DNA from: an uncultured Gammaproteobacteria bacterium
Lineage (GTDB): Bacteria > Pseudomonadota > Gammaproteobacteria > Pseudomonadales > UBA5518
Assembly (NCBI GenBank): GCA_903928015.1
Contig: CAIYPF010000052.1
Location: 1-41,063 of the forward strand
Direction: 5' to 3'
Length of the DNA: 41,063 nucleotides
Program-made: the position numbers and the translations under genes
Part shown: in pieces, positions 9,014 through 19,722 of the stretch
Position numbering within the stretch: position 1 is the stretch's first letter
Layout of the letters: every line of letters begins with the position of its first letter
Notes under the pieces: generated by a model
Seen by the model: only the letters and a program-made list of their open reading frames with translations
What the model was told of the DNA's origin: nothing
Databases searched by the model: none

Positions 9014-10102
9014 ATGAGCCATCCCTCGACCGCTGCGATTTCGGCCGCGCTGGCATCCTGCCGCGTGGCTGGCTTGGACGTTCCGCTGGGCGATATCGCC
9101 TCGTTCATCGAGTTGAAGCCCGGCGCCACAGGCCCGCGTCTTCGCTTGCGCAGCACAGTTCCCATGGCGGGGCTTGCACCCGCCATCGCGAGCGCGCTCG
9201 TCGAGCTTTTGCAGGGTCTGGACGGGCTGGTGGTCGAGCTGGAAAACCACATTGCTGCCGGCGCCCGCAAGCAGGGCGTGGAGGCTCTTGACCGCGTTGG
9301 CAACGTCATCGCCGTTGCCTCGGGCAAGGGCGGCGTGGGGAAGTCCACCACTGCAGTGAACCTTGCGCTCGCCCTGGCCGCAGAGGGCGCACGTGTGGGT
9401 CTGCTCGATGCCGACATCTACGGCCCGAGCCAGCAGCTCATGCTTGGCATCCCGGCAGATCGCCAGCCCACGGTGCGTGACGGCAAATTCTTCGAACCGA
9501 TCATGGCGCACGGGCTCCAGACCATGTCGATGGGTTACCTCGTCACGGCCAACACCCCGATGGTGTGGCGTGGCCCGATGGCGAGCGGCGCACTCCAGCA
9601 GATGCTCCAGCAGACGCTCTGGCACGACCTCGATTACCTGATCGTGGACATGCCGCCGGGCACGGGCGACATCCAGCTCACGCTGGCGCAGAAAGTGCCC
9701 GTGAGCGGAGCTGTGATCGTTACCACGCCACAGGACATCGCGCTCCTCGATTGCCGCAAGGGCATCGAGATGTTCCGCAAGGTCGAGATCCCTGTGCTCG
9801 GCGTGGTCGAGAACATGGCCGTGCACATCTGCTCGGCCTGCGGGCATGCCGAGCATTTGTTCGGCGCCGGCGGCGGCGAGCGCATCGCGAGCACCTACGG
9901 CGTACCTTTGCTCGGTGCGCTGCCACTGGATATCCGCATCCGCGAGCAGACCGATGGCGGCACGCCAACGGTTGTGGCCGAACCCGGGGGCGCGCTCGCC
10001 GCGAGCTACCGCCAGATCGCGCGGCGCACGGCGCTGGAGCTCGCGCGGTTGCAGGTCGCGGCACCGGCACGCGGGCCGGTCATTTCATTCAGCAACGACT
10101 GA
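9014..10102 (+). CDS. apbC: Mrp/ApbC family iron-sulfur cluster carrier ATPase
   Basis: A P-loop scaffold protein that delivers [4Fe-4S] clusters to apo-enzymes. Residues about 1-90 form the MIP18-like (DUF59) N-terminal domain. The deviant Walker [17 protein letters not shown] follows at about 102-117, then DADIYGPSQ and [14 protein letters not shown], which are diagnostic of Mrp/Nbp35. The cluster-binding CxxC is in [14 protein letters not shown] near 271-284. Length (362) is normal. The ATG at 9014 follows a weak ribosome binding site. It lies next to metG and dcd, an order seen in several gammaproteobacteria, and could supply clusters to the nearby RnfB and Nth, which both need them (inference). 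Confidence 0.93.
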   Translation: MSHPSTAAISAALASCRVAGLDVPLGDIASFIELKPGATGPRLRLRSTVPMAGLAPAIASALVELLQGLDGLVVELENHIAAGARKQGVEALDRVGNVIAVASGKGGVGKSTTAVNLALALAAEGARVGLLDADIYGPSQQLMLGIPADRQPTVRDGKFFEPIMAHGLQTMSMGYLVTANTPMVWRGPMASGALQQMLQQTLWHDLDYLIVDMPPGTGDIQLTLAQKVPVSGAVIVTTPQDIALLDCRKGIEMFRKVEIPVLGVVENMAVHICSACGHAEHLFGAGGGERIASTYGVPLLGALPLDIRIREQTDGGTPTVVAEPGGALAASYRQIARRTALELARLQVAAPARGPVISFSND

Positions 10103-10119
10103 CAGAAGAGAGGCAGAGA

Positions 10120-10686
10120 ATGTCGATCAAATCCGACCGCTGGATCCGGCGCATGGCGCAGGAGCACGGCATGATCAGCCCCTTCGAACCCGACCAGGTG
10201 CGCCACACTGCCGCGGGCAAGGTGATTTCCTTCGGCACGTCCAGCTACGGCTACGACGTGCGATGTTCGGAAGAGTTCAAGATCTTCACCAACGTGCACT
10301 CCGCCACGGTGGATCCGAAGAACTTCGACCCCAAGAGCTTCGTCGACATCAGCGCCGACAGCTGCATCATCCCGCCGAATTCCTTCGCGCTGGCACGCAC
10401 CGTCGAGTACTTCCGCATTCCCCGCAACGTGCTCACGATCTGCCTGGGCAAATCGACCTACGCCCGCTGCGGGATCATCGTGAACGTCACACCACTCGAG
10501 CCCGAGTGGGAAGGCCACGTCACGCTCGAGTTCTCCAACACCACCAACCTACCCGCCAAGATCTACGCGAACGAAGGCGTGGCGCAGATGCTGTTCTTCG
10601 AGAGCGACGAGGTGTGCGAGACCTCCTACCGTGATCGCGGCGGCAAGTACCAGGGGCAGACGGGCGTCACCTTGCCAAAGGCCTGA
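10120..10686 (+). CDS. dcd: dCTP deaminase
   Basis: Deaminates dCTP to dUTP, the main source of dUMP for thymidylate synthesis in many Gram-negative bacteria. The 188-residue protein has the trimeric dUTPase-fold signatures: [13 protein letters not shown] (41-53), the nucleotide loop [20 protein letters not shown] (110-129), and catalytic Glu137 in GHVTLEFSN. The C-terminal [15 protein letters not shown] lid is present. It is longer than the bifunctional archaeal type. The start at 10120 has an AGAGAGGCAGAG ribosome binding site and lies 17 bases after mrp, so the two are co-transcribed. Confidence 0.96.
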   Translation: MSIKSDRWIRRMAQEHGMISPFEPDQVRHTAAGKVISFGTSSYGYDVRCSEEFKIFTNVHSATVDPKNFDPKSFVDISADSCIIPPNSFALARTVEYFRIPRNVLTICLGKSTYARCGIIVNVTPLEPEWEGHVTLEFSNTTNLPAKIYANEGVAQMLFFESDEVCETSYRDRGGKYQGQTGVTLPKA

Positions 10687-10726
10687 GGCCACGGCTCCAC
10701 CGGAGTCAGCGCCCGAAAGCGCGGCG

Positions 10727-11233
10727 TCATGCCGGCGTTGTGCGCGTGGTGTCCGTACCGGACGTTATGTCGCGCCCGAGCTGCACGCGCAGCGCCAGCA
10801 GCATGGGCGCGAGCAGCCACGGCAGATTGAAGGCGAGGTAGTACGCCGTGTTCGGCGGCGGATGCGGTCCCAGGAACGTCTGCGTGAAATAGAAAAACAT
10901 GTTGGTGATGGCTGCGCCCGCATAGAAAAGCGCGAGCGGTCTCAACCAGGCGCTCTGGCGCGTGAGACCGATCATGATCGCGAGCAGTGCAGGTGCCTGG
11001 AACAGCCCGTCGAAGAGCGTCGCGGCAATCAGGTTGGGAGGTGGATCCAGATGCGCGGGTTCCTGCGCCACGGCCCAACCGTGCAGCCACTGCAGCGGCG
11101 GCCAGGGACTGTCTGCGGACACGGGCACGCCCAACCCTTCGGGCAGGCTGAAAAGAAATCCGTACACCACGGACAGGGAGAAAAACAGCACCAGCCCAAG
11201 ATCCAGAGGCCGATTCAGCAGCGGTCGTTTCAT
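10727..11233 (-). CDS. EXPERA-domain (TMEM97/EBP-like) membrane protein
   Basis: A 168-residue integral membrane protein with four predicted helices (about 12-30, 66-86, 95-115 and 127-148). The layout is that of the EXPERA family: a short N-terminal helix, an EPxxLxPPP segment, [32 protein letters not shown], then [14 protein letters not shown]. Family members in eukaryotes include the sterol isomerase EBP and TMEM97, which bind sterols. The bacterial function is unknown, and I infer the family from helix spacing and motifs only. It is convergent with dcd and lies downstream of the isomerase pseudogene. Confidence 0.55.
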   Translation of the reverse strand: MKRPLLNRPLDLGLVLFFSLSVVYGFLFSLPEGLGVPVSADSPWPPLQWLHGWAVAQEPAHLDPPPNLIAATLFDGLFQAPALLAIMIGLTRQSAWLRPLALFYAGAAITNMFFYFTQTFLGPHPPPNTAYYLAFNLPWLLAPMLLALRVQLGRDITSGTDTTRTTPA

Positions 11234-11269
11234 GGATTCCTCGCGATGCTCGCACCGTGGCAGAGCTCT

Positions 11270-11747
11270 GTTTGTCGGAGAAGGGTTGCCGGGGACGCGT
11301 GGCCCGGAGTATCTCGCCGGCGCGTGCCGCCGCGTCCGGATAGCGCTCCGGTAGTGCCCGGGATCATTGCTCGGGTGCCAGCGCCAGCCCCGCTGGCAGC
11401 GCGCTCAGGAGTCGTTGCAGTGGCAGCTCGCCCTCACGCCGCTTGGTGGCATCGAGGTCGGGATCCGATCTCACTACCAGGGCGTTGCGAGCGCCGATCT
11501 CCGCCCCGGCTTCCAGCAGCCGTTCGTGGTCGGGATTTGCGGCGCCCGGATGGATCCACACCACTTCGATGTCGAGCGGGATCAATCGGCTGCGGACAAA
11601 GGCCTCGCGGGTGGTCCTCGCCGTCCAGCGGGCGGCGTCGAACCAGATACCACAGGCCTCCCAGCCTGCAGTGGCTGCCGCCTCCACCACTTCCACCGGA
11701 CTGAACTCGGGCAGGCTGCCAGTGGCGAGCGAGGGCAGCCGTTTCAT
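11270..11747 (-). pseudogene. Decayed sugar phosphate isomerase/epimerase-like gene
   Basis: The frame from 11747 encodes 127 residues. Residues 1-103 resemble the first third of a xylose-isomerase-like TIM-barrel protein (SLPEFSPVEVVEAAATAGWE, WIHPGAANPDHERLLEAG, IGARNALVVRSDPD). They jump at once to what looks like the family's C-terminal segment (REGELPLQRLLSALPAGLAL), so the middle of the barrel, roughly 130 residues, is missing. A TGA at 11366-11364 then interrupts it. The same frame continues after the stop with family-like sequence (SRALPERYPDAAARAGEIL). Internal deletion plus nonsense codon indicate a pseudogene; the left boundary is approximate. Its ATG overlaps the purN stop (ATGA), so it was once coupled to purN. 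Confidence 0.65.
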
Positions 11748-12346
11748 GTGCCTGGCGGCTCCGTCCCACCGAGCGCGATCAGGCGGGCAGCCTCGGGATA
11801 GATCCGGTGCTCCTGCACCAGCACCCTTGCGGCCAGTATTTCTGCTGTGTCGCCAGGCAGCACCGGCACGCGCGCCTGCAGGATCACAGGGCCGCCGTCG
11901 AGTTCTGCCGTGACCAGATGCACGGTGGCGCCGGCCTCGGTGTCGCCCGCGTCGATGGCGCGCTGATGCGTGTGCAGCCCCGGGTATTTGGGCAGCAGTG
12001 ACGGGTGGATGTTGAGGAGCCTGCCCGCGTAACGCGCGACGAAATCCGGCGTGAGGATGCGCATGAAGCCGGCAAGGATCACGAGATCAGGCTTGTGCCC
12101 GTCGATACGATCGGCAAGCGCGACGTCGAAGGCTTCGCGGCTCGCGAATGCAGTGTGTTCTATCACTTCATGGTGGATGCCGGCGCGCGCTGCGCGCTCA
12201 AGTCCGAAGACCCCGGTGCGGTTGCTGATGACGGCGACAACCTCGCAGGGATATGACGGGTCCGCTGATGCGTCGATGAAGGCCTGAAGGTTGCTGCCGC
12301 CACCGGAGATCAGCACCACGAGTCTGCGGCGCGGCGTGGCATTCAT
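11744..12346 (-). CDS. purN: Phosphoribosylglycinamide formyltransferase PurN
   Basis: Transfers a formyl group from 10-formyltetrahydrofolate to GAR, the third step of purine synthesis. The 200-residue protein has the phosphate-binding loop LISGGGSNLQAFID (12-25). The catalytic triad is N112 and H114 in LLNIHPSLLPKYPG and D150 in ELDGGPVI. The folate loop is complete. The ATG at 12346 was chosen because the fold starts at once (RRRLVVLISGGGSN); 5 bases separate it from the purM stop. It forms a purM-purN operon. Confidence 0.96.
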   Translation of the reverse strand: MNATPRRRLVVLISGGGSNLQAFIDASADPSYPCEVVAVISNRTGVFGLERAARAGIHHEVIEHTAFASREAFDVALADRIDGHKPDLVILAGFMRILTPDFVARYAGRLLNIHPSLLPKYPGLHTHQRAIDAGDTEAGATVHLVTAELDGGPVILQARVPVLPGDTAEILAARVLVQEHRIYPEAARLIALGGTEPPGT

Positions 12347-12351
12347 CGCGT

Positions 12352-13404
12352 TCAGGCGCCTGCAGTGAGGTGCACCTGCTCGGCACCCGCCTCGCAGGTC
12401 TCGACCTTGCCCAGCCGCCACGCTGTCTCACCCTGCTCGCGCAGGAAGGCGATCGCGCGCTCGCAGTCTGCCTGCGGTACGCAGACCACCATGCCGATAC
12501 CGCAGTTGAAGGTGCGGTACATCTCCTGGCGTTCGACGTTGCCCGCGCGCGCCAGCCAGCGGAAAAGCTCGGGTTCCTGCCAGCTCGCCGTGTCCAGCGC
12601 GGCGCGGCAGCCCTCGGGAAGCACACGCGGAATGTTCTCCAGAAGTCCGCCGCCCGTGATATGCGCCAGCGCACGCACCTCGCACTGCTGCATGAGCGCG
12701 AGCAGGGGTTTCACGTAGATGCGGGTGGGAGCAAGCAGTGCTTCGCCGAGAGTGCGGCCGTCGAAGGCTGCGCTGGTGTCGGCGCCGGAGATCTGCAGGA
12801 TCTTCCGGATCAGGGAGTAGCCGTTCGAGTGCGCGCCGCTCGATGCGAGGCCGATCAGGGCGTCCCCGGGCTGCACGCGGCTGCCGTCGATGATGCGGTC
12901 TTCTTCCACCACGCCTACGCAGAAGCCCGCGAGGTCGTAGTCCTCACCCTCGTACATGCCGGGCATCTCGGCCGTCTCGCCGCCGACCAGCGAGCAGCCA
13001 GCCTGCTCGCAGCCCGTGCCGATGCCGCTCACAACCTGCGTGGCGGTGGTGACGTCGAGCTTGCCGGTGGCGTAGTAATCGAGGAAAAACAGCGGCTCTG
13101 CGCCGGCGACGACCAGATCATTCACGCACATGGCGACCAGATCGATCCCGATGGTGTCGTGGATGCCGAGTTGCATGGCCAGCCTGAGTTTGGTGCCCAC
13201 ACCGTCGGTGCCCGAGACCAGCACGGGCTTGCGGTAGCCCTCGGGAATGCGGCAAAGCGCGCCAAATCCGCCGATCCCGCCCATGACCTCGGGGCGCCGT
13301 GTGCGACGGGCAATGCCCTTGATGTTGGCGACCAGCGCATTGCCCGCGTCGATGTCGACGCCGGCGTCCTTGTAGGACAGGGATTGCGGGGCGGATTCGC
13401 TCAT
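12352..13404 (-). CDS. purM: Phosphoribosylformylglycinamidine cyclo-ligase PurM
   Basis: Forms AIR from FGAM with ATP, the fifth step of purine synthesis. The 350-residue protein carries the family's N-terminal [14 protein letters not shown]. The PurM ATP-binding segments are [14 protein letters not shown] (63-76), [13 protein letters not shown] and [14 protein letters not shown], and the C-terminal part contains [16 protein letters not shown]. Length and motif order are normal. The start at 13404 is supported by the conserved N-terminus. Divergent from the DUF2066 gene, as in pseudomonads, with a 106-base shared upstream region. Confidence 0.97.
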   Translation of the reverse strand: MSESAPQSLSYKDAGVDIDAGNALVANIKGIARRTRRPEVMGGIGGFGALCRIPEGYRKPVLVSGTDGVGTKLRLAMQLGIHDTIGIDLVAMCVNDLVVAGAEPLFFLDYYATGKLDVTTATQVVSGIGTGCEQAGCSLVGGETAEMPGMYEGEDYDLAGFCVGVVEEDRIIDGSRVQPGDALIGLASSGAHSNGYSLIRKILQISGADTSAAFDGRTLGEALLAPTRIYVKPLLALMQQCEVRALAHITGGGLLENIPRVLPEGCRAALDTASWQEPELFRWLARAGNVERQEMYRTFNCGIGMVVCVPQADCERAIAFLREQGETAWRLGKVETCEAGAEQVHLTAGA

Positions 13405-13510
13405 GCGGGGCGCGTCTCTGCGAGGGGAAGGGCGGGCGGATTCTAGCAGGGGTCAGCGGGGTCTTGCCTTGCTAGAATGGCGTCGTCCCCCCTGCCACGG
13501 CGCGATCGCG

Positions 13511-14572
13511 ATGCGGCCATTCCTGCTTGCCTTTTCCCTGCTCCTGTCGGTGCAACTCGTGCTGCGCGCGCCGCTGGCCTGCGCAGCCGGTCTCTACGAG
13601 GCCGATGTCCCGGTTGCCTCGCAGGAGAACAGCGAGCGAGATGCCGGCATCCGGCGAGCCCTCCAATCCGTGCTGGTGAAGGTCTCCGGCTCGCGGCAGG
13701 TGCTGGAAAACCCTCAACTCGCCGACGCAGTCAGCGGGGCTCCCGGGCGCGTACTGCAGTTCTATTTCCGAAGCGTCCCGCTGCCACCTGACGACACCGG
13801 CGCCGTCAGCACGGAGTTGCGCCTGTTCGCGAGCTTTCAGCCCGCCACGATCGATGAACTCCTGCGCCGAACCGGCGAACCGCGTCTCTCGGCAAACCGA
13901 CCGGCGAGCCTCGTCTGGCTGGCCATCGATGAGGGTTCCGGTCCGCGGCTTGCCGGCCGTGATGGCGATGCCCCAGTGATCGCCTGGTTCGAGCACCAGG
14001 CCGATGCCCGCGCGGTGCCCCTGCGGTTTCCCACGCTCGATCTTGGTGAACTCGCCGCAGTGCCGGCAGAAAAAGTTGCAGCACTTGAAGACGCGTCGGT
14101 GGTCGAGGCTTCCGCAAGCTACGGTGCGGGCAGCATCGTGATTGCCCGCTTCGTGCGCGCGGGCACCGGCGAGTGGGTGGGCGAATGGAAGCTGCGCACT
14201 GCCGACGACGTGGTGTACGGCCAGGGCAAGGCGCCTTCGCGCGCTGCGCTGTCCGAGCAACTGGTGGCTGCCATTGCCGAATCCCTCTCGACGCATTTCG
14301 CGGTACGCGCGGGGCTGGATAATGCCGAGGAACTCAGGCTGCGGATCGACGGTATCGCCTCGCTCCGGGATTACCGTGCGCTTGCAGCGCAGCTGGCCCG
14401 GCTCGGTTCGGTGCGGCAGGCGTTGCCCGGCCTGATAGAGGGCGACACCGTCTATTTCGATCTGCTCACCGACAGCGGAATAGACAGCGTGATGCAGGAA
14501 CTCGCTCTGGTGCCGCAGCTGCGCCCGGAGGGAGATCCGGCCGAGCGGCGTTTCCACTGGTCGGCGCAATAG
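13511..14572 (+). CDS. DUF2066 domain-containing exported protein
   Basis: A 353-residue secreted or periplasmic protein of unknown function. It starts with a clear signal peptide (RPFLLAFSLLLSVQLVL, cleavage probably near ACA-A at about 26). The DUF2066 pattern follows: GLYEADVPVASQENSERD, then RALQSVLVKVSGSRQVL at about 54-70 and FYFRSVPLPP. The second half (about 200-340) has the weakly conserved repeat typical of the family (DYRALAAQLARLGSVRQ). The ATG at 13511 is chosen for the signal peptide. Genes for this family sit between purM and hda in several gammaproteobacteria, as here. The next gene begins 10 bases later. Confidence 0.88.
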   Translation: MRPFLLAFSLLLSVQLVLRAPLACAAGLYEADVPVASQENSERDAGIRRALQSVLVKVSGSRQVLENPQLADAVSGAPGRVLQFYFRSVPLPPDDTGAVSTELRLFASFQPATIDELLRRTGEPRLSANRPASLVWLAIDEGSGPRLAGRDGDAPVIAWFEHQADARAVPLRFPTLDLGELAAVPAEKVAALEDASVVEASASYGAGSIVIARFVRAGTGEWVGEWKLRTADDVVYGQGKAPSRAALSEQLVAAIAESLSTHFAVRAGLDNAEELRLRIDGIASLRDYRALAAQLARLGSVRQALPGLIEGDTVYFDLLTDSGIDSVMQELALVPQLRPEGDPAERRFHWSAQ

Positions 14573-14582
14573 GAGCGGCAAC

Positions 14583-15710
14583 ATGAGCGAGAGCGGGCTG
14601 CGGCGCCTGGCGGTTCTCGGGGGGCTTCTCGCGCTGGGCGTGTTGCTGCATCTGCTTTCGCCCATCCTGATGCCCTTCCTTGTCGCGCTGGCGCTCGCCT
14701 ATCTCTGGGATCCGGTCGTTGACCGTCTCGAGCGCATCGGCCTGTCCCGCACGCTGGGTGTGTGCGTGGTTTTCGTGGTGTCCTCGCTGGTGCTTCTCGC
14801 GCTGCTGCTGGTGATGGTGCCGCTGCTCGGGCGCCAGATGCATGTGGTTGCTGCCAAGGTGCCGCTGGCCATCGAGTGGTTCCGCGGCAGTTTGCTGCCA
14901 TGGCTGCAAAGGGAGTTCGAGATCTCGGAGGCCGACATTCCTCTCGAGCGCATCAAGGACGCGCTGATGGCCAACTGGAAGAGCGCCGGTGGAGTGGCGC
15001 AGGGCTTGCTGGTGTCGGCCACGTCCTCGTCCCTTGCGGTGCTGGGGTGGCTCGCCAACCTGGTGCTGATCCCGGTCGTGGGCTTTTACCTGCTGCGCGA
15101 TTGGGACCGCATGATCGCCTGGATCCGTGAAACGCTTCCCCGGCCGTGGGAGCCCACTGTCGCGCGCCTTGCGCGCGAGTGCGACGAAGTGGTGGGCGCC
15201 TTCCTGCGCGGACAGTTCCTGGTGATGCTGGCGCTGGGCATCTGCTACACGGCAGGGCTCATGCTGTTGGGGCTCGATCTTGCCCTGCTGATCGGCATGC
15301 TCGCGGGGCTGGCGAGCATCGTGCCCTACCTCGGGCTGGTACTCGGCGTGGCCGCGGCATCGGTTGCTGCCCTGCTGCAATTCGGTGATTGGCACCCGTT
15401 GCTCGGCGTGGCGGCGGTGTTTGTGGCGGCGCAGTTGCTGGAGGGCATGTACCTCACGCCCAAGCTGGTAGGGGATCGCATCGGCCTGCATCCGGTGGCG
15501 GTGATCTTTGCGGTGATGGCGGGGGGGCAACTCTTCGGCTTCACCGGCGTTCTGCTGGGGCTGCCATTCTCGGCCGTCATCATGGTGTTGCTGCGTCACC
15601 TCCATGACCGCTATCGCAGCAGCACGATCTATGGCGTTCAGGCCCCCGCGTCCGGCGACGCGCCCGTCCCTGCACCTGCCGCTGCCCGTGACGAAGGCCC
15701 GGAGTGCTGA
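14583..15710 (+). CDS. AI-2E family transporter (PerM-like permease)
   Basis: A 375-residue inner-membrane protein with the usual hydrophobic N-terminal pair (LAVLGGLLALGVLLHLLSPI, FLVALALAYLWDPVVDRLE). A soluble middle section (about 90-145) follows, and then a C-terminal helix bundle (LVMLALGICYTAGLMLLGLD, GMLAGLASIVPYLGLVLG). The family signature PVVGFYLLRDWDRMIAWI is at about 164-181. Family members include TqsA, the PerM permease and some Na+/H+ antiporters, so the substrate cannot be assigned. Its stop codon overlaps the hda start (TGATG), indicating translational coupling. Confidence 0.88.
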   Translation: MSESGLRRLAVLGGLLALGVLLHLLSPILMPFLVALALAYLWDPVVDRLERIGLSRTLGVCVVFVVSSLVLLALLLVMVPLLGRQMHVVAAKVPLAIEWFRGSLLPWLQREFEISEADIPLERIKDALMANWKSAGGVAQGLLVSATSSSLAVLGWLANLVLIPVVGFYLLRDWDRMIAWIRETLPRPWEPTVARLARECDEVVGAFLRGQFLVMLALGICYTAGLMLLGLDLALLIGMLAGLASIVPYLGLVLGVAAASVAALLQFGDWHPLLGVAAVFVAAQLLEGMYLTPKLVGDRIGLHPVAVIFAVMAGGQLFGFTGVLLGLPFSAVIMVLLRHLHDRYRSSTIYGVQAPASGDAPVPAPAAARDEGPEC

Positions 15711-16405
15711 TGCAGATCGCCCTGCCGGTCAGCCTCCCCGACGACGCCTCCTTCGATGCCTTCTTCCCGCATGCGGGCGTCGCGGCTTCCGTGAGCGCGT
15801 TGCAGCGCGGGCTTGCCGCGCCGCCGCTGCGCGCATTCCTGCACGGCCCTGCTGGCTCGGGGCGAACGCACCTTCTGCAAGCCTGCTGCCTCGAGGCCGA
15901 AGCCCGCGCGGCTCCCTTCGTTTACCTCCCGCTTGCGGAATTGCTGGCGGCGCCGCCCGAAGAACTGCTGGCGGGGCTGGAGCAGTGCGCTCTGGTCTGC
16001 CTCGACGATCTGGATGCGATATCGGGTGAGCAGGCCTGGGAGGAGGCGATTTTCCATCTCTACAACCGGCTGCTCGAGAGCGGTGCCTCGCTGCTGGTGG
16101 CAGCGCGTCTGCCCCCGGCATCGCTGGCGGTGCGACTCCCCGATCTGCGCTCGCGTCTTCAAGCCCTGCTTGTGTTGCCGCTTGCGCTACCCGACGACGA
16201 GTCGTTGCCGGGGGCGCTGGTGCTGCGGGCCCACCGCCGCGGCATGACGCTGGATCAGGAGGTGGCCCGCTACATCCTCTCGCGCGCGCCCCGCGGCATG
16301 ACGGAGCTGATCGCCTTGCTCGATGTGCTGGATGCGCGCTCGCTCGCGGCAGGACGCAGACTCAGCATTCCCTTCGTGCGCGAGGCTCTGGACTGGCAGA
16401 CCTGA
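15710..16405 (+). CDS. hda: DnaA regulatory inactivator Hda
   Basis: Promotes hydrolysis of DnaA-bound ATP together with the sliding clamp, limiting re-initiation of replication. The 231-residue protein begins with MQIALPVSLPDDASFDAFFP, whose first residues (QIALPV) fit the N-terminal clamp-binding motif of Hda. It has the DnaA-like Walker A GPAGSGRTHLLQA (about 46-58), Walker B VCLDDLDAI (about 96-104), and a sensor II/lid region ending RGMTELIALLDVLDARSL. I prefer the ATG at 15710 over the GTG at 15704 because the clamp motif then lies at the N-terminus. It overlaps the permease stop. Confidence 0.92.
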   Translation: MQIALPVSLPDDASFDAFFPHAGVAASVSALQRGLAAPPLRAFLHGPAGSGRTHLLQACCLEAEARAAPFVYLPLAELLAAPPEELLAGLEQCALVCLDDLDAISGEQAWEEAIFHLYNRLLESGASLLVAARLPPASLAVRLPDLRSRLQALLVLPLALPDDESLPGALVLRAHRRGMTLDQEVARYILSRAPRGMTELIALLDVLDARSLAAGRRLSIPFVREALDWQT

Positions 16406-16406
16406 A

Positions 16407-16430
16407 GTTGACGTTGACGTCAACGTAAAC
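16407..16430 (+). promoter_or_regulatory. LiuR-type palindromic operator with overlapping promoter
   Basis: A 24-base inverted repeat with one mismatched pair, built on a perfect 16-base palindrome (ACGTTGACGTCAACGT, 16411-16426), lies 42 bases before liuR. Its flanks fit the TTTACGT...ACGTAAA pattern described for LiuR sites in proteobacteria. A TTGACG at 16414-16419 and TATGGT at 16438-16443, 18 bases apart, form a plausible promoter whose -35 lies inside the palindrome. I infer autoregulation of the liu operon. Confidence 0.75.
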
Positions 16431-16471
16431 TTGGGGCTATGGTCGTCCCGGATCCACCAAGCAGTGCAAGC

Positions 16472-16893
16472 ATGGGCAGCTTCAGCATCCGCGAGCTCAC
16501 ACGCGAATTCGGCGTCACCTCGCGCACCATCCGCCATTACGAGGACATCGGTCTCCTCACGCCGGAGCGGCGTGGCCAGACGCGCGTGTACTCCGCTGCC
16601 GACCGGACGCGACTCAAGCTGATCCTGCGTGGCAAGCGCTTCGGGCTCTCGCTCGAGGAAAGCCGCCAGATCATCCAGATGTACGACCCGGCCGCGGGCA
16701 ACCGCGCGCAGTTGGAGCGTCTGCTCGCCCGGCTTCGCGAGCAGCGTGAGTCCCTGCTCGCGCGCCGACGGGAACTCGACGCCATGCTCGAGGAACTCGA
16801 GGCCGCAGAAACCGCATGCCAGACGGCACTCGCCGGGCAGGCAAGGGCAGCCCGCAGCGTGGCTGGGACCCGCAACACCAGGAGGAACAACCG

Positions 16894-16897
<4 letters not shown>
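16472..16897 (+). CDS. liuR: MerR-family regulator LiuR
   Basis: Predicted regulator of leucine/isovalerate catabolism. The 141-residue product has the MerR winged helix: [20 protein letters not shown] (4-23), then [20 protein letters not shown], and [21 protein letters not shown] coiled-coil dimerisation helix follows at about 80-120. It lacks the metal-binding cysteines of metal-sensing MerR proteins; LiuR proteins are thought to sense acyl-CoA intermediates. I chose the ATG at 16472 because the one at 16439 falls inside the probable -10 box. Its stop overlaps the GTG start of liuA, and the palindrome upstream supports autoregulation. Confidence 0.88.
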
Positions 16898-18063
<1,166 letters not shown>

Positions 18064-18078
18064 GCGCGGGAGAAGGCG

Positions 18079-19686
18079 ATGAACCGACTGGAGAGTTCGC
18101 TGAATACCCGTGGCGCGGAGTTCCAGGAGAACCGCGCCCATCTCGAGGCCCAGGTGGCAGACCTGCGTGCGCAACTCGCAGCGGTTCGGCTCGGTGGCGG
18201 CGAGAAAGCCCGAGCCCTGCACACCAGCCGCGGCAAGCTGCTCGCGCGCGATCGCATAGACGCCTTGCTCGATCCGGGTTCGGCGTTCCTCGAGCTTTCG
18301 GCGCTCGCGGCGCTCGATGTCTATGACGAGCACGTGCCCGCCGCGGGCATCATCACCGGCATTGGCCGCGTGAGCGGCCAGGAGTGCATGGTGGTGGCCA
18401 ACGACGCCACCGTGAAGGGCGGAAGCTACTACCCGCTCACCGTAAAGAAACACCTGCGCGCGCAGGCCGTCGCCGCAGAGAACAACCTGCCTTGTGTCTA
18501 TCTGGTCGATTCCGGTGGCGCCAATCTGCCGCGACAGGACGAGGTCTTCCCGGATCGCGAGCACTTCGGTCGCATTTTCTTCAACCAGGCGAACATGTCG
18601 GCCCGCAACATCCCGCAGATCGCGGTGGTGATGGGCTCCTGCACGGCCGGAGGCGCCTATGTGCCTGCCATGGCCGACGAGGCCATCATCGTGCGCGAAC
18701 AGGGCACCATCTTCCTCGGCGGTCCGCCGCTGGTGCGTGCGGCCACCGGCGAAATCGTGAGCGCGGAGGAACTGGGCGGCGCTGATGTCCACTGCCGCAC
18801 CTCCGGCGTGGCGGATCACTACGCCCGCAACGATCACCATGCGCTCGAACTCGCGCGTCGCGCCGTGGCGCGGCTGAACCGCGTGAAGCGCGTGGGCCTG
18901 GATGTGGCGACACCCGAGGCGCCGGCCTTCGATCCTGCCGAACTCTACGGCGTGATCCCCCGCGACAAGCGCAAGCCCTATGACGTGCGCGACGTGATCG
19001 CCCGCGTTGTCGATGGCTCGTGTTTCGACGAGTTCAAGGCGCTGTACGGCACCACGCTCGTGTGCGGGTTTGCCAGGATCTGGGGCTATCCGGTGGGCAT
19101 CGTCGCCAACAACGGCATCCTCTTCAGCGAATCCGCGCAGAAAGGCGCGCACTTCATCGAGCTCTGTGCGCAGCGCGGCATCCCCCTCGTCTTCCTGCAG
19201 AACATCACGGGTTTCATGGTGGGCAAGCAGTACGAGGCGGGCGGCATCGCGCGCCACGGCGCGAAAATGGTCACGGCAGTCGCCTGTGCCGCAGTGCCCA
19301 AGTTCACCGTGCTGATCGGCGGCTCCTTCGGTGCCGGCAACTACGGCATGTGCGGCCGGGCCTATGACCCGCGATTCCTTTTCATGTGGCCGAACGCACG
19401 CGTATCCGTTATGGGAGGCGAGCAGGCAGCAGGAGTGCTGGCGCAGGTCAAGCGCGACCAGAAGGAGCGCGAGGGCTCCAGCTGGAGTGCCGAGGAAGAG
19501 GCAGCCTTCAAGCAGCCGGTGCTGGACAACTACGAGCGCCAGGGCCACCCCTACTATGCGTCGGCCCGGCTCTGGGATGACGGCGTGATCGATCCCGCGG
19601 AAACGCGGGACGTGCTCGGGCTCGCGATTTCCGCCTCCCTGAATGCACCCGTGCCCGAGACACGCTTCGGCGTGTTCCGCATGTAA
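18079..19686 (+). CDS. liuB: Methylcrotonyl-CoA carboxylase beta subunit (carboxyltransferase)
   Basis: Carboxyltransferase half of the enzyme that carboxylates 3-methylcrotonyl-CoA to 3-methylglutaconyl-CoA. The 535-residue protein has the crotonase-like acetyl-CoA carboxylase fold in two halves. The N-domain contains [20 protein letters not shown] and [19 protein letters not shown] (about 140-158), and oxyanion-hole glycines in [17 protein letters not shown]. The C-domain contains [38 protein letters not shown] and [13 protein letters not shown]. These details and the position after liuA distinguish it from propionyl-CoA carboxylase beta. It starts 15 bases after liuA. Confidence 0.95.
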   Translation: MNRLESSLNTRGAEFQENRAHLEAQVADLRAQLAAVRLGGGEKARALHTSRGKLLARDRIDALLDPGSAFLELSALAALDVYDEHVPAAGIITGIGRVSGQECMVVANDATVKGGSYYPLTVKKHLRAQAVAAENNLPCVYLVDSGGANLPRQDEVFPDREHFGRIFFNQANMSARNIPQIAVVMGSCTAGGAYVPAMADEAIIVREQGTIFLGGPPLVRAATGEIVSAEELGGADVHCRTSGVADHYARNDHHALELARRAVARLNRVKRVGLDVATPEAPAFDPAELYGVIPRDKRKPYDVRDVIARVVDGSCFDEFKALYGTTLVCGFARIWGYPVGIVANNGILFSESAQKGAHFIELCAQRGIPLVFLQNITGFMVGKQYEAGGIARHGAKMVTAVACAAVPKFTVLIGGSFGAGNYGMCGRAYDPRFLFMWPNARVSVMGGEQAAGVLAQVKRDQKEREGSSWSAEEEAAFKQPVLDNYERQGHPYYASARLWDDGVIDPAETRDVLGLAISASLNAPVPETRFGVFRM

Positions 19687-19722
19687 TCGCGCCGCCACAG
19701 TGGCCCGCCAGGGGATTGCTCC

